From assembly GCA_934216615.1 (NCBI GenBank), contig CAKQCB010000002.1, positions 434,001 through 498,000 on the forward strand: a stretch of DNA of 64,000 bases, read 5' to 3'. The stretch's first letter is position 1. The number at the start of each line of letters is the position of its first letter. A program made the translations under genes and the position numbers. Below, piece after piece: positions 26,519-35,199 of this stretch. This stretch comes from an uncultured Anaerolineae bacterium (GTDB lineage: Bacteria > Chloroflexota > Anaerolineae > Aggregatilineales > Phototrophicaceae). The notes beneath the pieces were generated by a model. It was not told the origin of the DNA. It saw only the letters and a program-made list of their open reading frames with translations, and made no database searches.

Positions 26519-26552
26519 AAAAACACCCGCGCCAATTGGTGCGGGTGTTTTA
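26519..26552. terminator. Bidirectional terminator
   Basis: AAACACCCGC-GCCAATTGGT-GCGGGTGTTT with A/T flanks, between convergent genes ending at 26505 and 26563. Confidence 0.9.
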
Positions 26553-26562
26553 ATGAAACAGC

Positions 26563-27366
26563 TTAAACATCCAAGTGAATCGGCTTCCCGAGCTTCCACG
26601 CCAAATGCACAGCGGCAAAAAATTCTTTAAACTGGCTGATCGTTTTATCGTCGTCAGCTTCATGCTGAAGGGTGAACGGAAAATCACGGTCGATCTCCTC
26701 AGCGGTGATTTCGCGGTTCATGATGCGCACCAATTGATCAGCTTCAAAATCTCGCGGGACGGCATTAAAAAACAATAACAGCATGGCGGCTTGGACAGGT
26801 TGAATATCGCCCAGCAGAAATAACATCTCAAAGACTTGGTTGGCGTTGAAGATGAACTCCACCAAATCTCGCCCGCGCAGGCGTTGTTCTTCAAAGATCG
26901 CGTTGTTAGAGCGGATCGACGTGGCTGAAGCGCCATCGTACCCCATCTCTTGCACCCCTTGACGCAGAAGTAACCAGATCAACGGAGTTTCAATCGACGG
27001 CAATCGTTCTAACAACCATGCTTCTGCCACAGAAGAAATGGGATATTGAATCGTGCCGACACAGCCATACGGTTGTCCGCTAGCATTCGCGGGGCATACA
27101 CGGCAAAAAGACGCAAATGGGTTCAGTTGATCCGCTTGATCTAACATCTCTTGCACCACAATCACGCGGGTTTCTTCTTCGCCATTGGCGGCGGTACGGG
27201 TGAACTCAAACCCCATTTCAGACGGGGGACGTTGATCCCCATTTTCGCGAAATAAGCGTATCACTTCATGAGCGCGCGCCCGCGCTTTTAGACGGTCAAC
27301 AATGCCTTGTGTTCCATATTGATGCTTCGGAACACACTCATAATCAATTACAAAATCTATCGCCAT
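26563..27366 (-). CDS. Hypothetical protein with CxxC motif (267 aa)
   Basis: Unrecognised cytoplasmic protein. Seen: charged N-terminal half with GFEFTRTAANGEEETRVIVV, then FCRVCPANASGQPYGCVGTI (CxxC and a third Cys with Tyr-Gly, a possible small metal site or redox pair), a helical stretch around VAEAWLLERLPSIETPLIW, and a long helical C-terminal half (FNANQVFEMLFLLGDIQPVQ; FFAAVHLAWKLGKPIHLDV). No signal peptide. Single gene with a terminator behind it and divergent from the permease gene at 27505. Confidence 0.7.
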   Translation of the reverse strand: MAIDFVIDYECVPKHQYGTQGIVDRLKARARAHEVIRLFRENGDQRPPSEMGFEFTRTAANGEEETRVIVVQEMLDQADQLNPFASFCRVCPANASGQPYGCVGTIQYPISSVAEAWLLERLPSIETPLIWLLLRQGVQEMGYDGASATSIRSNNAIFEEQRLRGRDLVEFIFNANQVFEMLFLLGDIQPVQAAMLLLFFNAVPRDFEADQLVRIMNREITAEEIDRDFPFTLQHEADDDKTISQFKEFFAAVHLAWKLGKPIHLDV

Positions 27367-27504
27367 CGTTCGTTTTCTCTACTTCATACAATGGTTGCCA
27401 TTATAGGCACTTTGAAAGACATTTTTAAGCGTCCGTTCTAACCTCACGACAACTCCAACCATGATACAATCAATCCGTTTTCTGTTGGATGCAAATGAGT
27501 TCTC

Positions 27505-30087
27505 ATGACAAAACCCTCGATTTTATTCCGCTTGATGTGGCGGTATATCTCTCGTCGTTTTCTACAAAGTGTTTTATTCATCATCGGTATCGCGCTTGGG
27601 GTGGCGATGGTCGTCGCGATTGACATCGCCAACACCTCATCAAGCCGTGCTTTCGCGCTCAGCACCGAAAGTGTGACTGGACGCGCAACGCATCAAATTA
27701 TCGGCGGGGCAAGCGGACTTCCGAGTGATCTATACCGTCAGCTTCGGGTTGATCTCGGTTTAAATGAAGTTGCGCCTGTCGTGGAATCGTATGTGCTTGT
27801 GAACGAATTTGCTGACCAGCCGATGCACATCCTCGGCGTTGACCCGTTCGCGGAACCGCCGTTTCGAGATTATTTCACCATCACCCAATCTACTGAGGGT
27901 GAAACCCAAAATGTGATGGACAGTCTGAATGTGTTCATCGTCACACCAAACTCGGTCTTGATCAGCGCGGTGATGAGCGAACGTTATGATGTGCCCTTGA
28001 ATGCGACCATCACCTTACGCCCACCTTCCGGCGCTGTTCAGGCAACCGTCGTCGGCATCCTTCAAACGGATGATCCGAGTAGTAATCAGGCGCTCGAAAG
28101 CCTGATCATGATGGACATCGCCAGCGCCCAAGAAATTTTACAGATGGAAGGGCGCGTCAACCGTATTGACCTGATTCTGCCGGACGGTTATCCCTTAGAA
28201 CACATCGAAGCACTGCTTCCAAACGGCGCGTTCATCACCACACCTTTAGAACAGAGCAGTGCGCTTTCCCAAATGACCGATGCTTTTGAGGTCAACTTGC
28301 AAGCGTTGAGTTTGCTGGCGTTGGTCGTCGGCGTGTTCTTGATCTATAACACGGTCACATTTAGCGTGGTACAGCGACGCGGGGTATTAGGCGTACTGCG
28401 CGCGCTCGGCACGACCCGCCAACAAATTTTCACCTTGATCATCGGTGAGTCGTTTTTGTTAGGCATCTTTGGAACTGTGCTCGGCATCGGCCTAGGCATT
28501 TTATTCGGGCGCAGCATCGTCGGGTTGATCGGTCAAACCATCAGTGATTTATATTTCACGGTGAACGTGAACAGCGTCAGTATTGATTCGTTCACGTTTA
28601 TCAAAGCGGTGAGCATCGGCTTAGCGTCCAGCATATTGGCGGCGTTCATCCCATCGTATGATGCGACGCAAACGCCCCCTACAGGTTCACTGCGTAGATC
28701 GTCGCTCGAAGAGATCACCTTACAACGTTTACCCTATGTCACGTTAGGCGCAATCGTACTGTTGGTTTTAGGGATGATCTTGCTCAGCCTGCAAACGGAC
28801 AGCTTGATCGTCAGTTTTGGCGCGTTATTCTGTATCATTGGCGGGGGCGCGTTCCTCACCCCGCTCGTCTTGATTGTGATGACCCGCGCCTTGATTCCCA
28901 TCACCAGCCGATTGTTCGGCATTCTAGGCAAAATTGCCCCGCGTGCCATCATCCGTTCTTTGAGCCGTACCTCGGTGGCAGTGGCCGCGTTGACCGTCGC
29001 CGTGAGCGTAATCGTCGGCGTCAGTTTGATGATCAGCAGTTTCCGCACCACCGTCGCCGACTGGCTCGATATCACGCTTGGCGCAGATATTTATATCTCA
29101 TCGCCTGAATTGACCGGAAACCGCACGACGGTGAATGTGGCCCCCGCCCTTGCTGACGCGGTGGCTTCTGTTGAAGGGGTATCCCAAGTGTTCACAGTGC
29201 GCACCGTGACCGCCACCGCGCCGGATTATCCCGACTTGCCCCCTGTCAATCTCACCGTCTCCAACGGTGATGCAACAGGCGGTCAGCGTCGTTTTGTATG
29301 GCTCTCTGTCCCCACCGACGATTACTTTTCCGCGCTGAATACCGGGGCGGTGCTGGTCAGTGAGCCGTTCGCTTTCCGCAGAGGCATTACCGAAACCAAC
29401 AATCAAATCACCTTGCTGACCGATCAAGGCGAAGTCACCTTCCCCGTGCTCGGCGTATTCTATGATTACACCACAGATCAAGGCTCGGTCGTGATGACGG
29501 ATGTTGTCTATCAACAATATTTTGATGATCCGTTCATCTCCACGCTCTCGGTGATGATCGAACCTGAAGCGGATTTACCGACGGTCTTAACCGCCATCCG
29601 CGAAGAAGCGTTGCGCGGAACCGAGATGCTGGCCCAGTCCAACCGCGATTTACGCAACAATGTATTTGAAGTCTTTGATCGAACGTTTGCCGTCACCGCC
29701 GCGTTACGTTTGTTGGCGATGATCGTCGCTTTCATCGGCATCTTAAGCGCGTTAATGTCGCTTCAACTGGAGCAAACCCGTCAATTTGGCGTGTTACGGG
29801 CTGTCGGCATGACCGCCGTCCAGCTTTGGAATTACACCTTCATCCAAACGGGGATTATGGGCTTGATTGCGGGGCTATGCGCGCTTCCCATCGGCGCGGC
29901 GCTGGCATGGGTGCTGATCTACGTGATCAATGTGCGCTCATTCGGCTGGACGATGCAAATGAGCATCACCCCCGCCGACCTGTTATTGGCGTTTGGGGTG
30001 GCACTTTCCGCCGCCTTGGTCGCGGGCATCTACCCCGCCTATCGCTTGAGTAAGCTCATCACCGCGACGGCGTTACGAAGTGAATAA
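27505..30087 (+). CDS. FtsX/MacB-type ABC transporter permease (two-module)
   Basis: 860-residue membrane permease. N-terminal helix (FLQSVLFIIGIALGVAMVVA), periplasmic MacB_PCD-like domain, then an FtsX core with three helices (ALSLLALVVGVFLIYNTVTF; VVQRRGVLGVLRALGTTRQQ coupling helix), a second repeat with its own helix and periplasmic domain, and a final FtsX core (QTRQFGVLRAVGMTAVQLWN). This duplicated layout is that of macrolide/lipoprotein-type exporters such as LolC/E-like fusions. No ATP-binding subunit is encoded beside it, so its partner must be elsewhere. Convergent with the gene ending at 30095 with only 7 bp between stops and no terminator. Confidence 0.88.
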   Translation: MTKPSILFRLMWRYISRRFLQSVLFIIGIALGVAMVVAIDIANTSSSRAFALSTESVTGRATHQIIGGASGLPSDLYRQLRVDLGLNEVAPVVESYVLVNEFADQPMHILGVDPFAEPPFRDYFTITQSTEGETQNVMDSLNVFIVTPNSVLISAVMSERYDVPLNATITLRPPSGAVQATVVGILQTDDPSSNQALESLIMMDIASAQEILQMEGRVNRIDLILPDGYPLEHIEALLPNGAFITTPLEQSSALSQMTDAFEVNLQALSLLALVVGVFLIYNTVTFSVVQRRGVLGVLRALGTTRQQIFTLIIGESFLLGIFGTVLGIGLGILFGRSIVGLIGQTISDLYFTVNVNSVSIDSFTFIKAVSIGLASSILAAFIPSYDATQTPPTGSLRRSSLEEITLQRLPYVTLGAIVLLVLGMILLSLQTDSLIVSFGALFCIIGGGAFLTPLVLIVMTRALIPITSRLFGILGKIAPRAIIRSLSRTSVAVAALTVAVSVIVGVSLMISSFRTTVADWLDITLGADIYISSPELTGNRTTVNVAPALADAVASVEGVSQVFTVRTVTATAPDYPDLPPVNLTVSNGDATGGQRRFVWLSVPTDDYFSALNTGAVLVSEPFAFRRGITETNNQITLLTDQGEVTFPVLGVFYDYTTDQGSVVMTDVVYQQYFDDPFISTLSVMIEPEADLPTVLTAIREEALRGTEMLAQSNRDLRNNVFEVFDRTFAVTAALRLLAMIVAFIGILSALMSLQLEQTRQFGVLRAVGMTAVQLWNYTFIQTGIMGLIAGLCALPIGAALAWVLIYVINVRSFGWTMQMSITPADLLLAFGVALSAALVAGIYPAYRLSKLITATALRSE

Positions 30088-30094
30088 TCAGTGA

Positions 30095-31843
30095 TTAGAT
30101 AAAATCGACATGCACGCCTTGATTTTCTAGGGTCTTACGCAAAACTTCCGCTTGTTCGGGCAAAACCGCGACCGCCGTTGGCCCTAAACGTCGCCCAAGA
30201 AAACGGCGTAATGTCGGTTCATTAAAAATCGCGTCGAGGGTTTCTTGCGCTTGGGTCTGCAAGACCATCAGCGTTTGGATTTGCACTTCAGCAACAGCAC
30301 CGCCTTGCCATTGTTCCAAGATGCGCTTGACCGAATTGGGCAGCTCTTCTTTGAGTTCTTGCGCCAAAAACGATTCGATATGGGAAGGGGTGATGCCTTC
30401 CGCAGTAGCGCGTTCGATGCTTCGCCCATCTAACGTATAGACGTAGGTCTGTCCGGCGCTCGTCCATGTGCTAAACCGCATCACTTGAAAACGATCATAA
30501 CGACTGACTTTGCGCGACAGGTGAATCGTGCCATCGGGATTCAAAATCAATTTCTCAGGGGTTTCCGCAGGGCGAGGCCATTTTTCGAGTTCAAAAAATG
30601 CCCGTCCATACGCGGTCAAATGCGCCAAAGGTTCGCCGTCTGTCAATTCAGAGAGGTCTACCATGCCCAACCAATGCAGTGGCCCTTGCACAAAAAACTC
30701 AAGCAAGCTTCCCTCTACATATTCCCATGAGGCGCGCCCGCGTAGATAGCCCCCGCTTTCGTCGCGAATGTACCAGCTCTCATAATCCCCATTGGGACGT
30801 TGAAAGTCAGGGTCGGTTTCAAACATATAGTCTACAAACGACTCGACCAGCCACCACTCTTGTTGTGGCAGGGCGGCTTTGAGCGTGTTCAAAATTTTGG
30901 TACGGATGGCAGGCGCTTGATATTGCGAAAGCGTCCCCACTTCCATTTCAGGATATATCCCTGAAAGTTGTGTCAGTTCGATATATACCGCGCTGGTCTT
31001 CCATGCGTCGGCTAACGTCTTGAGTTGATCTGAGCGCGTCGCGCTCATCCATTTACGCGCATCGACGCGGTGCAAGGTCGCTTGTCCATTTTGGACATCG
31101 ATCAGTTTTGCCGAATAGCCGATCAACAGCAGGAAGTTGAGGCGTGACGCATCTTGCACCAACAAATGTTGGCTGACCTGCTGGACATCGGTTTCGCTCA
31201 ATGTCCCGTTGTCGAGGATCGGTTTCACCACCTGAACATACGCCAATAATGTGGTGAGATCATCCACAATCGACGTATCCGCTTGACGAATCACCCCCGG
31301 TGGTTTTTGGTTGGGGTATGCAATCACCGTTGTGGGTTTTTCGGACGCTTCCGCTTCGTCTTCTTCGTAGGGTAAATCTTCTTCTTCTTCGAGGTTGTCA
31401 TACGAAGTTTTATGCGTCGGTAGCCCACGTAAAACTTCTTCAGGCACATAGGTGATCGCCTGCGCCCCAATGTCGCTGTTTTCAAAGCCCATCGCAATCA
31501 ACCCACGATAGTACAACCCTTCAGCAATATTTTGCGGGTTCTGCAACGGGTTACGTTTTTGAAGCTCATCTGCCCCCCCGCGAACCAACTGACCAAAAAA
31601 GCGCTCAAACATCACGGTGGGCATTTTGCCTCCCCGCCCCGCCAATGTTTGGATCGCGCCCTGTTCTTTATGCGAAAGCGAATCCCACACCATCTCTGCA
31701 CGTCGTGGGTCTACCATCGCCTTGCTTAAGCCCGTTACCCATTCTTCATGGTTCACAGCTTTGATATGTAAGCCCCACGCTTCAGCAATGATGGGCAAGA
31801 TATAAGGTTCAACGTCGCGCAAAGAGCGGGAAATACTCGTCAT
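30095..31843 (-). CDS. Helicase-associated (XPB/Ssl2 N-terminal-like) domain protein
   Basis: 582 residues without helicase motifs. The N-terminal 120 residues (VEPYILPIIAEAWGLHIKAV, MVWDSLSHKEQGAIQTLAGR) and the C-terminal half (LILNPDGTIHLSRKVSRYDR, VMRFSTWTSAGQTYVYTLD, TPSHIESFLAQELKEELPNS) resemble the Helicase_C_3 / XPB N-terminal-like domain found alone in many Actinobacteria and Chloroflexota. An acidic stretch (about 155-175) separates them. A DNA-associated role is inferred from this similarity. Start 31843 is preferred over 31888; neither has a good ribosome site. It is divergent from lexA and shares its upstream DNA. Confidence 0.65.
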   Translation of the reverse strand: MTSISRSLRDVEPYILPIIAEAWGLHIKAVNHEEWVTGLSKAMVDPRRAEMVWDSLSHKEQGAIQTLAGRGGKMPTVMFERFFGQLVRGGADELQKRNPLQNPQNIAEGLYYRGLIAMGFENSDIGAQAITYVPEEVLRGLPTHKTSYDNLEEEEDLPYEEDEAEASEKPTTVIAYPNQKPPGVIRQADTSIVDDLTTLLAYVQVVKPILDNGTLSETDVQQVSQHLLVQDASRLNFLLLIGYSAKLIDVQNGQATLHRVDARKWMSATRSDQLKTLADAWKTSAVYIELTQLSGIYPEMEVGTLSQYQAPAIRTKILNTLKAALPQQEWWLVESFVDYMFETDPDFQRPNGDYESWYIRDESGGYLRGRASWEYVEGSLLEFFVQGPLHWLGMVDLSELTDGEPLAHLTAYGRAFFELEKWPRPAETPEKLILNPDGTIHLSRKVSRYDRFQVMRFSTWTSAGQTYVYTLDGRSIERATAEGITPSHIESFLAQELKEELPNSVKRILEQWQGGAVAEVQIQTLMVLQTQAQETLDAIFNEPTLRRFLGRRLGPTAVAVLPEQAEVLRKTLENQGVHVDFI

Positions 31844-31978
31844 AAAAACTCGCAATTCGCAAATAAAGATCAGTAAAGTTGGGATCATTATAACGAATTT
31901 TTCTCGAAAATTTGTTCCGCATGGAATTCACTTAAAAATGAGAATGTGCCGTTTTTTGTGTTGGTAAATGCGGGATTG

Positions 31979-32007
31979 TTGACATAGAACTAGCGTTCGC
32001 TTACAAT
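31979..32007 (+). promoter_or_regulatory. lexA promoter with embedded LexA (SOS) box
   Basis: Perfect TTGACA (31979-31984), 17 bp spacer, TACAAT (32002-32007). The spacer contains AGAAC-TAGC-GTTCG at 31986-31999, matching the Gram-positive LexA box CGAAC-N4-GTTCG at 13 of 14 positions. Binding there would block RNA polymerase, so lexA is autoregulated. A second looser dyad GTTC-N7-GAAC lies at 32029-32043. Confidence 0.88.
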
Positions 32008-32068
32008 CAAATCATTGTTAGCATAAATGTTCGTATTATGAACGAACTATGAAATAAAGGAGGTTGAG

Positions 32069-32761
32069 ATGCGTGATCGTAACAAACTTTCAGAACGCCA
32101 ACGCAACATCCTCAAGTTTATGGAGACATACCTTGAGGCGCATGGTTTCCCCCCCACCATTCGAGAAATAGGCAACGCAACTGGCATCAAATCCACATCC
32201 GTAGTGAATTACAATCTGAATAAATTGGTGAGTGCGGGCTATTTATCGCGCGCATCGCGCGCTTCGCGTGGCATTCGTTTGGTGAAAAATTCGGCCAGCG
32301 GAAGCTCTCGCAAAGGTAACATCATTCCGATGAAACCTGTGAGCGCAACCCCACGTATTCCGATTGTGGGTCAAATTGTCGCCAGTGAACCTGTCGCCAT
32401 TCCCGACGACATGGGCCAGTACTTTGATGAAGACCGCGCAATTGAAGTCCCTCAACAACTGTTAGCGGGCTTTGACCAAACCCAAGTGTTTGCCCTGCGC
32501 GTCAAAGGCGATTCGATGATGGATGCCATGATTCGTAACGGTGACATCGTTGTGATGAAGAAACAAGAAACAGCGCGTGATGGCGAAATGGTCGCGGTGT
32601 GGTTAGACGGCAACGGTGAAACCACGCTCAAATATTTCTACCGTGAAGGGGATCGTGTGCGTTTACAACCTGCTCACCCCAGCATGGAACCGATCTATGT
32701 CAACGCCAATCAATGTCATGTTCAAGGTCGTGTTTTAGGAGTGATGCGGTTAGGCTTCTAA
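32069..32761 (+). CDS. lexA: LexA repressor (SOS regulator)
   Basis: 230 residues. N-terminal winged HTH (LSERQRNILKFMETYLEAHG, PPTIREIGNATGIKSTSVVN), a 60-residue linker with NSASGSSRKGN, and the C-terminal S24 protease domain with catalytic Ser in VKGDSMMDAMI and Lys in TTLKYFYREG. The self-cleavage segment reads IVGQIVASEPVAIPDD, so the scissile pair is Ala-Ser where LexA normally has Ala-Gly. Perfect AAAGGAGGT ribosome site 6 nt before the ATG. LexA represses DNA-damage genes until RecA filaments trigger cleavage; dinB in this window carries a matching box. Terminator follows. Confidence 0.95.
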   Translation: MRDRNKLSERQRNILKFMETYLEAHGFPPTIREIGNATGIKSTSVVNYNLNKLVSAGYLSRASRASRGIRLVKNSASGSSRKGNIIPMKPVSATPRIPIVGQIVASEPVAIPDDMGQYFDEDRAIEVPQQLLAGFDQTQVFALRVKGDSMMDAMIRNGDIVVMKKQETARDGEMVAVWLDGNGETTLKYFYREGDRVRLQPAHPSMEPIYVNANQCHVQGRVLGVMRLGF

Positions 32762-32763
32762 AT

Positions 32764-32797
32764 AAAAGAACAACCCCTTCACAGCGGTCGTTCTTTT
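32764..32797 (+). terminator. Terminator after lexA
   Basis: AAAAGAAC-A-ACC / GGT-C-GTTCTTTT stem-loop 3 bp after the stop; A/T flanks allow use from both strands. Confidence 0.8.
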
Positions 32798-32879
32798 GAA
32801 TTCAAGCAGTGTTTTTAAGAAGCGCTTGTTCTACCTTATGAGCAGGCGTTTTGTGTCTTTAGCAGTGAATCCCCTCTTG

Positions 32880-34097
32880 TTAGTCACACCAATCGGCATC
32901 ACAGAAGATACTGCCATCTCCAAACGCGTTGACATCAGTCAACTGCATAAAGTCGAGCGTGCTCAATGTGGTGGTGGTGTAGTCCACGAATACTTGGAAA
33001 CCCTCACCACGAATCAACATCATATTGGAAAAATCGACATAACTACGGGCGACCGCATCAAAACGAGTGCCGTTGGGCAAAATACCTCGACGGGTACGCG
33101 CGTTACGATCTCCAAAAGCGACGACAAATTCACTATCCACTTGGAAGGCATAGTTGCCTTGCACACCTGCCATTTGAGCAGAAGGATCGTCATTGACCGA
33201 AATATTGGGCTGGATGTACACACTTTCCACATGACGGCTCACCACCACCTCAGCTGCTTGGCAGAAGTTCGGTTGGGCAGGGTCAAGGTTCAAGATATAC
33301 CCTGTCCGCGCCATCAACCCAACCAACGCTTGGGTCGAGCGACTGCAACGCATCAACGGATCATCGCCGATCCAGCCCGCAGGGCGCAAACCTGCCGCGC
33401 CGATGGCTTCATCTGCCAACAGTTCAAGGTCATGACGCAGGTCGCGGGCAACTGCCAATGGCGTGCTAGGGACAACGCCAAACCAATCCGCAGGGCGAAC
33501 GTCTGGGCCGAACACCAACCCCGCTAACGTTTCGATATCCAAGCGGACGAGCAGCGGCATTTGTGGGTCGCTCACGTTGACACTGCCACTCCAGCCTTCG
33601 GGCGCATTTTCGACCGAACCCACCACTTCCACTAACAGCAGTTGCAAATCTCCACGCGCATTCAAAACGACTGGCAGCGCTTCAGAAGCTTCTAAACTTA
33701 AGGGGACAACCGTCGGTTCTGCGGGCGTCGGTTCGATGACCTCAAAAACGGGTTCATCCAGCGCTTGTTGGGTCATTTGTTCGGGGGATAGTGTGGGCTG
33801 TGTATTCATCGCTGGCGGTAACGGCACCAATGTATACGGCGTTCCATTGATGTACCCGCCGATAATCCCTTCAGGTAGCCCGCCACTTTCGGGAACGGTA
33901 AGCGTCGGGATCAATGTGGGGGGAAGAAACATCGCCGTGAGCGTTAAATCTGGCGTGGGTTCAACTTGCCCAAATTCCTCTGAAACTTCAGGCGGTGGCG
34001 GGGGTGGAATTTCCTGCGTTGGAACTTGTCCCAAGACCAACAAGGTTGGAAAAACAAATAAACTAGCGGTAGTGAGGTAAAGTAGCAAGCGTTTCAA
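32880..34097 (-). CDS. Secreted hypothetical protein, Pro-rich N-terminus
   Basis: 405 residues. Signal peptide MKRLLLYLTTASLFVFPTLL with cleavage near VLGQ. A Pro-rich linker (IPPPPPPEVSEEFGQVEPTP) is followed by a low-complexity region with TPAEPTVVPL, and from about 130 a folded domain: NARGDLQLLLVEVVGSVENA, WFGVVPSTPLAVARDLRHDL, CSRSTQALVGLMARTGYILN. There are two Cys near residues 295-330 and a C-terminal IFCDADWCD pair. No known family. 28 nt downstream of the gene at 34126 on the same strand, probably an operon. Confidence 0.7.
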   Translation of the reverse strand: MKRLLLYLTTASLFVFPTLLVLGQVPTQEIPPPPPPEVSEEFGQVEPTPDLTLTAMFLPPTLIPTLTVPESGGLPEGIIGGYINGTPYTLVPLPPAMNTQPTLSPEQMTQQALDEPVFEVIEPTPAEPTVVPLSLEASEALPVVLNARGDLQLLLVEVVGSVENAPEGWSGSVNVSDPQMPLLVRLDIETLAGLVFGPDVRPADWFGVVPSTPLAVARDLRHDLELLADEAIGAAGLRPAGWIGDDPLMRCSRSTQALVGLMARTGYILNLDPAQPNFCQAAEVVVSRHVESVYIQPNISVNDDPSAQMAGVQGNYAFQVDSEFVVAFGDRNARTRRGILPNGTRFDAVARSYVDFSNMMLIRGEGFQVFVDYTTTTLSTLDFMQLTDVNAFGDGSIFCDADWCD

Positions 34098-34125
34098 TGA
34101 AGGACTCCTTAGTTAGAAAGGATGC

Positions 34126-35034
34126 TCATTCCGGCAAATTCGGAACGGGTGGGCGGCGAGGGTTATTACGTCCAGTTGAATTGGATTGACTTTGGAAAAA
34201 AATCGGGATGCGCGGAATCCCTTCTGCGGCGCTCGGTTGTACAGTAGGCTCCATCTCAGGCAAGTCAGGCGGGACGAAGTTATCATTTCCCGTCAACTTT
34301 GCAGAAGGCGCATGATCCGGCAGTTCGGGTAGATTTTCAGGCATGTGCGTTGGAAACAACTCCACTTCAGGCAGTGGCGCGGCTGTCTGCTCAAAGTATG
34401 GGCCATTCACCGTGTCATAAATCCCGATGAGGGAACGGTTTGGCGGGGTGAGCGCCAATGGCTTCACATGACAATTGAGGATCGTCTTGATCTCAAACAC
34501 ACATTCATCCCGTAAAATCCGATATTCATCACGGGAAAGGTCGCCTGCTTCAAGCTCATCCAGCATTTGATCCACCAACCCGCGTAACTCAAGGTCACTC
34601 ACAAGCTGGGTAGTCGCGTCACGACTGGCGACAAAAGGCGCAACAAATTCCCCAAGCACCATCATGACAGGGATCGCTTGTCCGTACAATCCGACGATTG
34701 GGGGATACGCCTCATCCGCATAAAAAGCGTTGACTTGGGTGAATGTGGGGAACAGCGTCCGCGTCAAACTGTTGTATAGCGTGGTATAGGCATCGGCAAA
34801 ATCGCGATACAATACCGCGACTTGGTGCGCCAGTGCTTCGGGCAGGGTGCCGGGAATCACCAATACGCCATATTCAGTGAGTTTAGCCGCGAGACTTGGA
34901 AGCGGGTCTGGAAAATCCCCTGCTTGTGTCCAACCCACAGGGACGAGCGCAGAGGCATACCGTCGTGCCACCGCAATCAGTACCCGTTCCATCCGTGCAT
35001 TTTGAGCGTTCACCTGAATCCTTTGTGTATCCAT
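34126..35034 (-). CDS. Hypothetical cytoplasmic protein upstream of secreted partner
   Basis: 302 residues with no signal peptide. The N-terminal two thirds look helical (RMERVLIAVARRYASALVPV, YRDFADAYTTLYNSLTRTLF, LELRGLVDQMLDELEAGDLS) with two Cys (RDECVFEIKTILNCHVKPL). The last 90 residues are Pro-rich and probably disordered (LPEVELFPTHMPENLPELPD). The upstream TATACT box at 35067-35072 (minus strand) would place transcription start near 35060, which excludes the longer reading frame from 35115 and favours 35034. No ribosome site is seen, so translation may be nearly leaderless. No known family. Confidence 0.6.
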   Translation of the reverse strand: MDTQRIQVNAQNARMERVLIAVARRYASALVPVGWTQAGDFPDPLPSLAAKLTEYGVLVIPGTLPEALAHQVAVLYRDFADAYTTLYNSLTRTLFPTFTQVNAFYADEAYPPIVGLYGQAIPVMMVLGEFVAPFVASRDATTQLVSDLELRGLVDQMLDELEAGDLSRDEYRILRDECVFEIKTILNCHVKPLALTPPNRSLIGIYDTVNGPYFEQTAAPLPEVELFPTHMPENLPELPDHAPSAKLTGNDNFVPPDLPEMEPTVQPSAAEGIPRIPIFFQSQSNSTGRNNPRRPPVPNLPE

Positions 35035-35199
35035 GCAGGATTTTTGAGAATACAAATAGTATACCGAGTGTATGCTATTTGCGCAGATTGAGCATCTCAA
35101 TTTTTGCCAGCGCAAATTTACTATTCGACATATACTGAACTAGATGTAATGTGCATTGTTATATTTTCATACACCGATGAGTAAAGGAAATAATACAAT

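Noticed and set aside
32796..33527. 243-codon plus-strand frame after lexA
   Set aside because: Antisense to the secreted protein at 32880-34097, which has a signal peptide and consistent codon use.
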